A stretch of DNA of 51,509 nucleotides from Candidatus Gastranaerophilales bacterium (GTDB lineage: Bacteria; Cyanobacteriota; Vampirovibrionia; Gastranaerophilales; Gastranaerophilaceae): the NCBI GenBank assembly GCA_944322665.1, contig CALUPM010000004.1, forward strand, positions 1 to 51,509, written 5' to 3'. Made by a program: the position numbers and the translations under genes. This document shows, in pieces, positions 17,401-25,753 of the stretch (position 1 is its first letter; every line of letters begins with the position of its first letter). The notes beneath the pieces were generated by a model, which ran no database searches, was not told the origin of the DNA, and was given only the letters and a program-made list of their open reading frames with translations.

Positions 17401-20004
17401 TAGCTGTCCTTCGCTGTCTATAAGAGCATCTTCATTGATGTTCAAGCCGTCGCCGGTATTTCTGATTGCCAGAAGTTTGTCATTATTAGAAATTGTTCCG
17501 TTTACATTCAAAGTTCCGGCAGCGTTGTTAAATTCAGCGTTTCCTTTTGTGTTGGAGGCAAGACCGTTCAGAGTCATGCCGCCTTCGCCGCTGTTAGAAA
17601 CAAGCATATTGCCATTATCATTGATAATTTTTGAGTTTTTATCTGCAAATATACCGTTTATACCGGTATTAGACATTTCAAGATTGCCGTCTTTGTTGGA
17701 AATTAAAGCCCCGTCATTTACGCTTATACCGGTTCCGGTATTGTCAAATTTAAGGTTGCCGCCTTCATTTTTGACTTCACCGTTTACGGTCAAAGCGCCG
17801 TTTTTATTGATGTAAGTTGAATTTCCGGTAATATTTGAGGCAAGTCCGTTGATTGTAATACCATCATCGCCGCTGTTCTGTGCAAGAAGGTCACCGTTGG
17901 TATTTGTGATACTGCCGTCTACTGTCAAACCGCCTGCTTCGTTCGTGTAAGTGGAATTACCGTTTTCATTTGAGGATGTTCCGTTAATTGTAATGCCGCC
18001 TTCGCCGCGATTTGTGACATTCAAATCACCGCCGCTGTTTGAAACATTTCCGTCAACAAGGATTACACCTGCTTCGTTCGTGTAATTTGAATTTCCGCCG
18101 ATATTTGTTACATCTCCGTAAACTCCAATTCCGGCAAGTCCGCTGTTATAAATATTTGTGTCTCCGGTGTTGTTAGTAACAACTGCACCTTCTTCTATCT
18201 GAATGCCATCAGCTCCGGTATTCAGCATTTCAAGATTACCGTCTTTATTGGAAATTAAAGCCCCGTCATTTACGCTTATACCGGTTCCGGTATTGTCAAA
18301 TTTAAGGTTGCCGCCCTGATTTTCAACGTTGCCATTTACCGTCAATGCACCGTTTTTATTAATGTAAGTCGAATTTCCGGTAATATTTGAAGATAGACCG
18401 TTGATTGTTATACCTTCATCGCCGCTGTTCTGTGCAAGAAGGTCGCCGTTTGTATTTGTTATGCTGCCGTCTACTGTCAAACCGCCGGCTTCATTAGTAT
18501 AAGTTGAATTGCCGTCATTATTTTCAACAATTCCGTTAATTTTAATACCGCCGTCACCGCTGTTTGTTACAATTGTATTGCCGGTCTGATTTGTTACGGT
18601 TGCACCGCGGTCTACTAAAATTCCGTCAACACCGGTATTCAACATTTCAAGGTTTCCGCCCTGATTTGCTATGGCTGCATCGTAATTTACACTGATGCCT
18701 GAACCGGTATTATCAAATTTAAGATTACCGCCTTCGTTATTAACTTTACCGTTTACTGCCAGTTCGCCGGCTTTGTTTGTATAAGTTGAATTGCCGTTTG
18801 TATTTGTTACTGTTCCGTTAATTTCTGTGCCGCCAGCGCCTGTATTCAAAACATTTATATCGCCATTGGTATTTGAAATCGGAGCGCCGTCAAGAAGAAT
18901 ACCTTCAGTGCCGGAATTGTCCATCAAGATATTTCCGTCTTTGTTTTCAACGGAACCTTTGATATGAATTCCTTTTGTCCCTCTGTTTCTAAGTTCAATA
19001 TTGCCGTTTTCATTTTTCATTGAACCAGATTGTGCAAGAGCAATACCATTTGCGCTGTCTGCAACTATGTTTCCGTTTTTGTTATGAACATCACCTGAGA
19101 TATCAATTGAACCTTTAGTAGTTGTCATAAGCACATTGCCATCAGGATTTTTAATATCTCCATCTGCAACTATGCCTTTTGAACCCATACTTGTAAGTTC
19201 AATGTTTCCTTTTCCGAAGTTTTTGAGAGTAGAGCCTTCTGCAAGCTTAATACCATCATTTCCCGAATAAGAAGTAATTTTAATACTTCCGCTGTCGCTT
19301 GCAAAGCTGTTGCCGGCTTTCATATTGTCGGTATTTACAAGGCTGTTAAACAATACGTCTGCCTGACTATGGGTTGTAAGAATATCTGTATTGTTTCCGA
19401 CACCTGACATTATGGAATTGTTGATAGTTACACCGGCGGCTCTAATATCAACAGCGTCACGTGCGATAATTTTACCGTCTATAGTAACTTTACCGGTTCC
19501 CTGTGAATATAAATCAGTTAAATCATGTCTGATATCATAATCGGTTTTAAACTGGTCAAACTTGTCCTTATCCGGAGTCAGAACTGTAAGCGAACCTACG
19601 TTCAAAACACCGGAAGCTCCGACAACCATACCGTTAGGGGAAATAAACAGAGCATGACCGTTGTAGAAATTGCCGTCACGCATTGAGTTGACAAGACCGT
19701 TAATGTTAATCTGGTTATCAACAAGGTTTACAAACTTTTCGACGTTCTTTTCGCCGTATTTGAAAATAAGGTTGGCAATTTCACCCTTATTAAGCTGAAA
19801 TTCTTCATACAATCTGAATCCGGTATCCCCGTTTATTACAGAAGGATCTATGTTATAAATCTTATTTCCGTCAGCACCTATCTCAGGAGCAATTCCGGTA
19901 ATCATTCCTGCCTGTGCGCTGTTATAAATTGACTGCTGTGCAACCAGACATAATGTCAGCGCAGAAAGTACAAACTTCATTTTTCCAGCTTTCTTTTGAG
20001 CCAT
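14440..20004 (-). CDS. Giant exported filamentous-adhesin-like protein with Asp-rich linker and PilZ-like C-terminus
   Basis: A 1854-residue surface protein candidate. Residues 1-33 are a signal peptide (KFVLSALTLCLVAQQSIYNS, then AQA). About 35-165 resemble the haemagglutination/TPS-type domain of filamentous adhesins (NGHALFISPNGMVVGASGVL). From about 200 to 1200 come many short beta-helix-like units of the NTNGDLLAQNSGDEGITING type. Residues about 1577-1718 are an extreme acidic linker of GDDDDDDGPVDP and DDEPIPG repeats. The last 110 residues look like PilZ: RQYIR fits RxxxR and DISRGG fits DxSxxG. PilZ is normally cytosolic, so its place here is odd. The start follows GAAAGGA. No transporter partner gene is adjacent; the flippase lies upstream. 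Confidence 0.85.
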   Translation of the reverse strand: MAQKKAGKMKFVLSALTLCLVAQQSIYNSAQAGMITGIAPEIGADGNKIYNIDPSVINGDTGFRLYEEFQLNKGEIANLIFKYGEKNVEKFVNLVDNQININGLVNSMRDGNFYNGHALFISPNGMVVGASGVLNVGSLTVLTPDKDKFDQFKTDYDIRHDLTDLYSQGTGKVTIDGKIIARDAVDIRAAGVTINNSIMSGVGNNTDILTTHSQADVLFNSLVNTDNMKAGNSFASDSGSIKITSYSGNDGIKLAEGSTLKNFGKGNIELTSMGSKGIVADGDIKNPDGNVLMTTTKGSIDISGDVHNKNGNIVADSANGIALAQSGSMKNENGNIELRNRGTKGIHIKGSVENKDGNILMDNSGTEGILLDGAPISNTNGDINVLNTGAGGTEINGTVTNTNGNSTYTNKAGELAVNGKVNNEGGNLKFDNTGSGISVNYDAAIANQGGNLEMLNTGVDGILVDRGATVTNQTGNTIVTNSGDGGIKINGIVENNDGNSTYTNEAGGLTVDGSITNTNGDLLAQNSGDEGITINGLSSNITGNSTYINKNGALTVNGNVENQGGNLKFDNTGTGISVNDGALISNKDGNLEMLNTGADGIQIEEGAVVTNNTGDTNIYNSGLAGIGVYGDVTNIGGNSNYTNEAGVILVDGNVSNSGGDLNVTNRGEGGITINGTSSNENGNSTYTNEAGGLTVDGSITNTNGDLLAQNSGDDGITINGLASNITGNSTYINKNGALTVNGEVKNEGGNLKFDNTGTGISVNDGALISNKDGNLEMSNTGINGIFADKNSKIINDNGNMLVSNSGEGGMTLNGLASNTKGNAEFNNAAGTLNVNGTISNNDKLLAIRNTGDGLNINEDALIDSEGQLLIDNSGFNGMNISGTVNSLGDADIINSNGDLNINESADINHTSVANNYINISNTGNKLYIGGNVESENGKMNISNTGKGGLHIDEDANITNNVVSDDNIPVFEKHTPEINISNNSESSMDIDGTVTANGSSYNIVNAGKGALNINETANINGNITKESNITNHGDGGLNIAGTITTDNGSTEGKYLDAGLTIKNDNEVSGIHITKSGKINSKNSNHTVISNNGAKGIEINGEINQNYAGKNANSLKITNTGDGGINLTSSGRLNNTSSTYVENSGKEGIKFAGLTKTNGLNVKNSNSNVVIGDDTKNDKYITSTGDVNIDVTGGSILNYGVNKTLINIENASNLNMNAVDGTIGLDDGNCGAACIGVGPDSRDFTKSINVTSDGRITATTSQNTLADDLVINIAGKNSDLNIDHVKADGKVLLTTADFDKNGKGYSILNASSDPSKANVEGKGIALIASDKIGETDNKLTFNQTEGKFNMEGYDLDNLTYQPNAQYGMDVLAINDVNIKGQDDKYDTNVCTMISREGSINAEFSGNTYIREVTADKDLNLVTRGAEFVIDNLGTVPYTPEDYFGPNGNNAPETVIVKALDINPNTRVDDAGLVDGIHSHWADSHLIIKNAKVDDNAKIVLTGDNVYAGGYRFYMGKDRNEDGKTYWVYDDRTAMTDMSGNGPTIRVNAVREDDVTSIGRQEEERNYYTGGSVQEDKPWYGDDDDDDDDDHLIVPEPGDDDDDDDGPVDPGDDDDDDDGPVDPGDDDDDDGPVDPGDDDDDDGDDEPIPGDDDDDDGDDEPIPGDDDDDDGDDEPIPGDDDDDGDDEPIPGDDDDDGDDEPIPGDDDDDDEPTPPPSGDDDDNIPVTKNDAKQTWKKIIDDGVNIIDKRQYIRFRVDHNPHPVVFESIPTVSSLVDISRGGVALTHNNSLKVGDVVPVHIKYGDLNIDADVKIVTASDVRAGAEFVNLDGTTANRLLYLNLMLEEDQKLTLGSNNQI
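14860..15275 (-). repeat. Tandem repeat encoding the Asp-rich linker
   Basis: About ten copies of a roughly 36-48-bp unit, made of gtcatcatc/gtcgtcatc codons plus either ggattggttc or ggatcaac segments, encode (D)5-8 blocks separated by GPVDPG or GDDEPIPG. Near-identical neighbouring copies suggest active slippage or recombination, so length is likely to vary between strains. Poly-Asp may bind calcium or act as a spacer. Confidence 0.8.
17640..18560 (-). repeat. 552-bp internal duplication in the adhesin gene
   Basis: Blocks around 17640-18010 and 18190-18560 are nearly identical at a spacing of 552 bp (184 codons). An example is the shared stretch beginning ATTAAAGCCCCGTCATTTAC at about 17702 and 18254. 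Both encode NKDGNLEM, LISNKDGNL and NSTYINKNGALTVNG units. A third, more diverged relative lies near 18650-18780. Confidence 0.7.
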
Positions 20005-20216
20005 GATTATTTCCTTTCAATTTTTCCCTAACTGAATTTATTATCCGATTATCTTGTAAAATCCTGTCATACCATATTAACAGGCTGATTTTTATTTTTC
20101 TATTCTTTGTTACTTTATATTACGACTTTTTCGGACATAAAATCATAAATATATATTTATATAAAAAATCAAAGGAATTTTTTATTGCTATTTTATTACA
20201 AAATGTTAAGTAAATT

Positions 20217-21668
20217 TTAATAAACCGGACGCCTCAATATTGTTTTGCATACAAGCCAATATACAGCATAAAATACAAGTAAAAGAGCGGTCATTTGAAT
20301 AATTCCGGGAATTTCAGTGTTTTTAAACAATACATACAAAAATCCGGCAGGCACAAAAGCAAATAACATTCTTAATATTGTTTTCATCGGGCAGTAAATA
20401 CCGAGATTTGGAATTCTTATAACCGCACTCAAAAAGAAATATACGAAATTCGCGCTTAACGTAGCAATTCCGGCACCTTCCAGCCCCATTTTAGGAATTA
20501 AAACTATATTTGCAACAATTCCGACAACACCGGAAATCAATTTCAAAATAAAATCCATATAAGTTTTATTTGCAAGGTGATACTGTAAAGTCGTATAATC
20601 AGACAGTGCCATAAAAAGACATCCGAACGAAAAATACGGTATAAGTCTGTAAGCTTGAGAAAATTTTGTATTGGCAAACAAGTTCACAAAATCCGGTGCG
20701 TAAACAGATACAACAGTAATCACGGGAAGTGATATTACGAGAAAATATCCTGCAAACCTTGTCACAATCGGTCTTACATCCTGTTTCTCTTCAAACATGT
20801 TAAAAATCCGCGGGATTGCAGCAACAGTAATAATTGAAAATACTGTCATAAAAAGCGGAAGCGTCAGTCCGTATGCAACCCCGACAAGCCCGACATCCTT
20901 AAATCCGCTGATACTGTTCATAATAAATTTGTTACTCTGGTTAATAACCCATGCGCTCAAGGAAGTTGCAGCTATCGGAATTCCGTACTGGAACATCGGC
21001 AACAGAATTTTAAGCTGCAAATTCGGCTTTCTGAAATACTTTAAAATTCCGCTCTGATAAATAAGAAGAATATCTATCAAAGAGATTGAAATTCCCATAC
21101 CGAGCAATAGCGAGAGTGCGCCAAGGTGAAAGCATTTAACAATCAAAACAGAAAGCCCCATTGTCAAAATCTGGTTTATTATAGTCGAAAACGTAAATGC
21201 GACAGACTTCAACTGTGCTCTGAGAAGCTGAAACAGCAAGGCTCTTATCGCGACAGGGATTATCAGGAACAAAATACTAAAAAAGTATTTTGGCTGGATA
21301 TTAAAAAAGTCGTAAAAATTGCCTCTGAATACATAGGCAAAAACAAACATCGCGCAGATGTTAAAGGTTAAAATAGTAACGAGCATTGACAGATATTTCG
21401 GTAATTCATCCGACAGCTGAAACGAGCGGAAAAATCTTAAGCCTGAAAGTCCGACCCAGTCAGAAAAGATTATGCAAAGGAACGACAAAAACGCAATAGA
21501 CAGTGAATACAGCCCGTATTCTTCCGGCAGAAGGATATTTGTATAAACCGGTACAATCAAAGCATTACCGAGCATTCCGCACAGTTTTGAAGGCGAATAT
21601 TTGACTATATCTTTAAATATAGCATTCAACTGCTCTTTATCAACCGGTTGATCTTCAGCAAAATTCAT
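20217..21668 (-). CDS. Polysaccharide flippase (Wzx/MATE-like membrane protein)
   Basis: Probably flips lipid-linked sugar repeat units across the inner membrane. The 483 residues contain about 12-14 hydrophobic segments (for example AIRALLFQLLRAQL between two of them) and the typical N-terminus LPEEYGLYSLSIAFLSFLCI. KSVAFTFSTIINQILTMGLS and PKMGLEGAGIATLSANFVYF also match polysaccharide exporters of the MOP superfamily. There is no biosynthesis cluster around it; the nearest related gene is the glycosyltransferase at 2.8 kb. It ends 212 bp before the adhesin start, an AT-rich interval with no obvious terminator. Confidence 0.85.
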   Translation of the reverse strand: MNFAEDQPVDKEQLNAIFKDIVKYSPSKLCGMLGNALIVPVYTNILLPEEYGLYSLSIAFLSFLCIIFSDWVGLSGLRFFRSFQLSDELPKYLSMLVTILTFNICAMFVFAYVFRGNFYDFFNIQPKYFFSILFLIIPVAIRALLFQLLRAQLKSVAFTFSTIINQILTMGLSVLIVKCFHLGALSLLLGMGISISLIDILLIYQSGILKYFRKPNLQLKILLPMFQYGIPIAATSLSAWVINQSNKFIMNSISGFKDVGLVGVAYGLTLPLFMTVFSIITVAAIPRIFNMFEEKQDVRPIVTRFAGYFLVISLPVITVVSVYAPDFVNLFANTKFSQAYRLIPYFSFGCLFMALSDYTTLQYHLANKTYMDFILKLISGVVGIVANIVLIPKMGLEGAGIATLSANFVYFFLSAVIRIPNLGIYCPMKTILRMLFAFVPAGFLYVLFKNTEIPGIIQMTALLLVFYAVYWLVCKTILRRPVY

Positions 21669-22312
21669 TCATAATCCCGCACAAACTATAAACCTGATTA
21701 ATTGTACTACAAATTGAAAAATAAATCCAGAGGTTTTGGATAAGATTCTTTACCTGTAGCCCGGGAATACTGGTTGAATATCACTTCCCGCAGGGCGAAG
21801 AGAATTATTTATTCATCTTAACGCCTAATCGTCCTATCGCCTTGCAGCCTTACCGCCTTTCCCAACTCTCTTCACCATTCACTTCCGCCCCATTTTGTCA
21901 TCCTGAATTTATTTCAGGATCTCTACGTGATTCTGAAACAAGTTCAGAATGACATTACTTAGACAAAATGGGGCGATTTCTTATCGCCTTATCGCCTTGC
22001 AATCCTATCGCCGTCCAAAACGAAACCTCCTAGTGCCCTAGCGCCTTAACGCCTTAGTATCTTTTTCAGAAAACAAACCATTCAACTCACTTCACACTTC
22101 ACGTTTCACCCTTCACTTATCTGACCCCTCACCCGAATTTCTAAATTCGCTGTGCTCATTAAGAAATTCTTCCCTCTCCCACAAGGGGCGAGGGAATTGT
22201 TTTGTAGCAATCCGTTCACCCATTCAACCATTCAACTCTTCTCACACTTCACCCTTCACTCTTCACTTTGATAAGAACTTTTCGTCCTTATGTCTTATCG
22301 TCCTATCGTCTT
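21669..22312. repeat. Second repeat-rich intergenic region
   Basis: No gene is seen. It repeats the modules of 346-885: cttatcgcc and ccttagtgcc short repeats, the MITE-like element at 21883-21975, the cctcacccgaattt ... ctctcccacaaggg module (about 22125-22195) and cttcaccctt units near 22085-22110 and 22245-22270. Module order is partly conserved, suggesting duplication of a composite block followed by drift. Confidence 0.65.
21883..21975. repeat. MITE-like palindromic element, copy 2
   Basis: Matches the element at 715-809: TTCCGCCCCATTTTGTC at 21883-21899 and GACAAAATGGGGCG at 21962-21975 as terminal inverted repeats, with the same inner GTCATCCTGAATTT ... GTTCAGAATGAC palindrome. The last three bases of the right end differ from copy 1. 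Confidence 0.75.
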
Positions 22313-23629
22313 TTATTCCCCAACTATTTTCCCGAACAAATCGTATTCGTCCGCCCTGTCTATCAAAACCTGCTCAATATCCCCGGGAACCACCGGACTG
22401 TCACTTTTTGCATAAACAAGCCCGTCTATCTCCGGAGCATCTGCGTAAGAGCGCATAATGACTACTCCGTCATCCGTAAAACCTTCGACAATACAGGGCA
22501 ATATTTTTCCGGTTTTTGACCGGTTAATTTCATAAGAAATCCGCTGCTGAAGCGCCATAAGCTTTTTGTAACGTTCTTTTTTAATCTTTTTCGGAACCTG
22601 ATCCTGCATGTCGTATGAAGTTGTGTTTTTTTCGCGGGAATATTCAAAAACACCCATTCTGTCAAAGCGCATTTTTTCAACAAAATTGTAAAGATGCTCA
22701 AATTGTTCATCTGTTTCGCCCGGATATCCGACAATAAAGGCTGTTCTGATTGCAACATCCGGAATTTTTGCGCGGAGTTTTTTTATCAAAACTTCATAAT
22801 CAAAGACAGGTCTGCGCATAGCTTTTAAAATTTCCGGATCCGAATGCTGAAGCGGAAGATCAATGTATTTAACGACTTTGTCGAGCTTTGCGATTGCATC
22901 TATGAGTTCATCGTTCATCTGGGAGGGGTATGCGTACATAATCCTTATCCAGCCGAGTCCTTCAATTTTGTTTAACTCTTCCAGAAGTCTTGCAAGAGAT
23001 GTTTTGCCATAGATATCAATTCCGTAGCTTGTGGTGTCCTGTGCGATAAGGTCAATTTCAGTAACGCCTTTTTTAACAAGATGTTTTGCTTCTTCAATAA
23101 TATTCTCAACAGGTCTTGAATGGTAAGCCCCGCGCAATTGCGGGATTATACAGTAGCCGCAGTGGTAATTGCAGCCGTCTGCGATTTTTATATAGGAGCT
23201 TGCGCCCATTGTAATCTGCTGGCGTTCAATTTCTTCCGGGTAAATATATTCCGGCTTTTCCGAAATTTTTTCTATGTATTCGTCGGTTTTGGCGCCGGCA
23301 ATTTTTTCTACAGTGTCAACTATTGCGCCAAAATCGGACGTCCCGAGCATAGCGCTTATTTCCGGAATTGCTTTTTTTAGTTCGGCTTTATGTTTTTGCG
23401 GAAGGCAGCCTGTTACGATAACTTTTTTACCTTCATTCACCATTTGCAAAATAGACTGAACCGACTCTTTTTCTGCATCATGAATAAATGAACAGGTGTT
23501 TACTATAACAATGTCCGCATCTTTGTCGTCAAGAGTAATTTCGTGCCCTTTTTCCGCCAGAAGCCCGAGCATAAGTTCGGAATCCACCAGATTTTTTGCA
23601 CATCCGTTATTTACCAGTGCTATTTTCAT
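22313..23629 (-). CDS. rimO: Ribosomal protein S12 methylthiotransferase RimO
   Basis: A radical-SAM enzyme that adds a methylthio group to an aspartate of S12. The 438 residues show the N-terminal UPF0004 domain with NNGCAKNLVDSELM (a RimO hallmark, Cys10), NTCSF and VTGCLPQ supplying the three auxiliary-cluster cysteines. The radical-SAM motif is CNYHCGYC at about 153-160, and a C-terminal TRAM domain ends the protein (GLVYAKSDSPVVPGDIEQVL). It lies 79 bp beyond the SDR gene on the same strand. Confidence 0.95.
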   Translation of the reverse strand: MKIALVNNGCAKNLVDSELMLGLLAEKGHEITLDDKDADIVIVNTCSFIHDAEKESVQSILQMVNEGKKVIVTGCLPQKHKAELKKAIPEISAMLGTSDFGAIVDTVEKIAGAKTDEYIEKISEKPEYIYPEEIERQQITMGASSYIKIADGCNYHCGYCIIPQLRGAYHSRPVENIIEEAKHLVKKGVTEIDLIAQDTTSYGIDIYGKTSLARLLEELNKIEGLGWIRIMYAYPSQMNDELIDAIAKLDKVVKYIDLPLQHSDPEILKAMRRPVFDYEVLIKKLRAKIPDVAIRTAFIVGYPGETDEQFEHLYNFVEKMRFDRMGVFEYSREKNTTSYDMQDQVPKKIKKERYKKLMALQQRISYEINRSKTGKILPCIVEGFTDDGVVIMRSYADAPEIDGLVYAKSDSPVVPGDIEQVLIDRADEYDLFGKIVGE

Positions 23630-23708
23630 TCAAAACCTCATCTTTTACAAAACAAGTCTAACATGAACAACTTTTTTTGTAATTGTTATTCAGGATAATT
23701 GTAAGGAA

Positions 23709-24521
23709 TTATTTAATCCGCGCCTTCAAACCGGCTTTTATCAAAGTATTCAGCAAATCCTGCGGAAGTTTTGAGAAAATTTCAGCCAATTTTGCGTCCC
23801 GCCCGACGGTATAAGAAGATTTAGGGTTTTTCAGGCTGTCAGCTTTTTTAACAACTTCAACAACTTTTCTTACATCAAGTCCTTTTTTCCCGTTCTTAAG
23901 CGCATTTTCAGCCATAAAAGCCATTTCTTTTTCATAAGTTTTGTCTTCTTTAAGGCTTTCAAAATTTTCTTCCACCGACTTTTCCCACAGCGGTGTTGCG
24001 ATTACACCGGGTTTTATTGAAACAACCTTAACCCGTCCGCCGGTTTCAATCAAAAGTGAATTAAATATAATATCAAGCGCTCTTTTAGAAGCACAATACG
24101 GCGAAATAAACGGAAAAATTCCAAAACCCGACATTGAACTTATGTTGATAATTTTTCCGCCTTCAAGCAAACTTAAAAGACCTTGCGAAAACGCGAGGTG
24201 CGAAAAAGTATTAACTTCAAACTGATATCTTAAACGTTCTGCAGAAAGGTTTTCTACAGCACCTGCAACAACACAGCCGGCAGCGTTTATCAACGTATCA
24301 ATCTTGCCGGTTTTCTTTTTTATAAAATCCGCCGCTGCAGAAATTGTATCCGGTTTTGTCATGTCTATATAAAACGGGATTACGTTTTCGCCGTAAGATT
24401 TAAGTTTTTCAACTTTTTGAGAATTTCTATAGCCTGCAAATACTATGCCGACTCCTGCAAACTCTTTTAACAGAGCCTCGCCTATTCCTGAAGTTGCGCC
24501 TGTTATTACGTAAGTTTTCAT
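23709..24521 (-). CDS. Short-chain dehydrogenase/reductase
   Basis: An NAD(P)-dependent oxidoreductase of 270 residues. The Rossmann motif GATSGIG is at 8-14, NAAG near 79-82, the catalytic Ser in INISSMSG and the YxxxK pair in YCASK near 162-166. The C-terminal 70 residues are typical of SDRs acting on retinol- or steroid-like lipids, but the substrate is unknown. It begins only six bases after the GspF/PilC-like gene, so it is probably read through from the pilus operon, although a functional link to pili is not evident. Confidence 0.88.
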   Translation of the reverse strand: MKTYVITGATSGIGEALLKEFAGVGIVFAGYRNSQKVEKLKSYGENVIPFYIDMTKPDTISAAADFIKKKTGKIDTLINAAGCVVAGAVENLSAERLRYQFEVNTFSHLAFSQGLLSLLEGGKIINISSMSGFGIFPFISPYCASKRALDIIFNSLLIETGGRVKVVSIKPGVIATPLWEKSVEENFESLKEDKTYEKEMAFMAENALKNGKKGLDVRKVVEVVKKADSLKNPKSSYTVGRDAKLAEIFSKLPQDLLNTLIKAGLKARIK

Positions 24522-24527
24522 CGTTTT

Positions 24528-25745
24528 TTACAGACCCATGTAAGATCCGAACAACGGAAGGTACAATGCAAGCGCAAGTACAAGTACGATAGAACCGATT
24601 ACAATAAGCATTATAGGTTCAATCATCTTGGTCATTGTATCAATGATTGTATCGAGCTTTTTGTCGATAAACTTGGTAGCCTGACCCATCATATCACCCA
24701 GACGTCCGGATTGTTCGCCGGTTGATATCATAAACAAAATCATCTTCGGCATAACACCGGTTGCTCTTAATGCAGTTGACAGATGCTGCCCCTGCTGGAC
24801 TTTACCTGTTGCTATCGCGACCTGTTCTTTGAGGGTAAAGTTTGTAAGCGTCAAAATCGACAGGTACAAGCATTCAATAATCGGAACGCCCGCGTCGTAG
24901 GCAACCTGCAAAACCGCAATAAAGTTTGCGAAGTTTGAATATTGTATCAAGTCGCTTAATACAGGAATTTTCAAGACATTTTCGTCAATTTTTCTCTTGC
25001 TGGGTTCCCATTTGAACAAAAATGACAGCCCGCCGAATATAGCAATAAAGATCAGCGGAACAAAATACCAGTATGTTTTAAGGAAAATACCTGCACTCAT
25101 CAAGGTTGCCGTAATCCACGGTAATTCCTGCCCCATATTATCGAACATGTCTTTAAATACCGGAAATACGAACATCAACATGACAAGTACAATCAAAACT
25201 GCAAGAACGATTACGAACATCGGGTACATCAGCGTACCGATAACTTTGCCTCTGATGTTTGCTTCTTTATTCAGAAGTTCCAGCAGACGTTCAAGAGTTT
25301 TTTCCAATTCACCGGAATCTTCACCGGCTTTAACCAGACCGATATAAACCTGTCCGAAGATTTCAGGATATTTTGCGACGGTATCTGCAAAAGTTGCACC
25401 GCCCATAATCTGGCGTCTTAATTCTTTTGAAACGAGTCTCTGTTTTAATTTAGCGGCGTCGTTTTCGATAAACATCAGGGATTCAATAATCGGAATACCT
25501 GCCTGCGCCAGAATTTGAAGGGTTGAGGTAAATTCTATCTTATCCTGAAGCCCGAGGCTTTTCATCATCCCCTTGCTGTCATCTTTTTTTACATCTTCCT
25601 TCTTTAAGTTTTCTTCAGTCACCTTGGTCGGCAAAAAACCCAGTTTGCGAACCTGATCCCTTGCATCGCGCAAACTGTTGGCTTCGACTTTACCGGTTAC
25701 TATATCTTTGTTATTTTTTAATGCTACGTAATTATAAATTGTCAT
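24528..25745 (-). CDS. Type IV pilus / type II secretion inner-membrane platform protein (PilC/GspF)
   Basis: The inner-membrane platform on which the assembly ATPase acts. The 405 residues have the standard layout: an N-terminal GspF-N segment (YNYVALKNNKDIVTGKVEA), then two homologous T2SSF domains, each with the helical FTSTLQILAQAGIPIIESL-like segment (second copy FIAVLQVAYDAGVPIIECL), and three transmembrane helices near residues 170-195, 220-240 and 375-400. It starts eight bases after the ATPase stop, in one operon with ATPase, secretin and PilP-like genes. Confidence 0.94.
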   Translation of the reverse strand: MTIYNYVALKNNKDIVTGKVEANSLRDARDQVRKLGFLPTKVTEENLKKEDVKKDDSKGMMKSLGLQDKIEFTSTLQILAQAGIPIIESLMFIENDAAKLKQRLVSKELRRQIMGGATFADTVAKYPEIFGQVYIGLVKAGEDSGELEKTLERLLELLNKEANIRGKVIGTLMYPMFVIVLAVLIVLVMLMFVFPVFKDMFDNMGQELPWITATLMSAGIFLKTYWYFVPLIFIAIFGGLSFLFKWEPSKRKIDENVLKIPVLSDLIQYSNFANFIAVLQVAYDAGVPIIECLYLSILTLTNFTLKEQVAIATGKVQQGQHLSTALRATGVMPKMILFMISTGEQSGRLGDMMGQATKFIDKKLDTIIDTMTKMIEPIMLIVIGSIVLVLALALYLPLFGSYMGL

Positions 25746-25753
25746 CGGAACTC

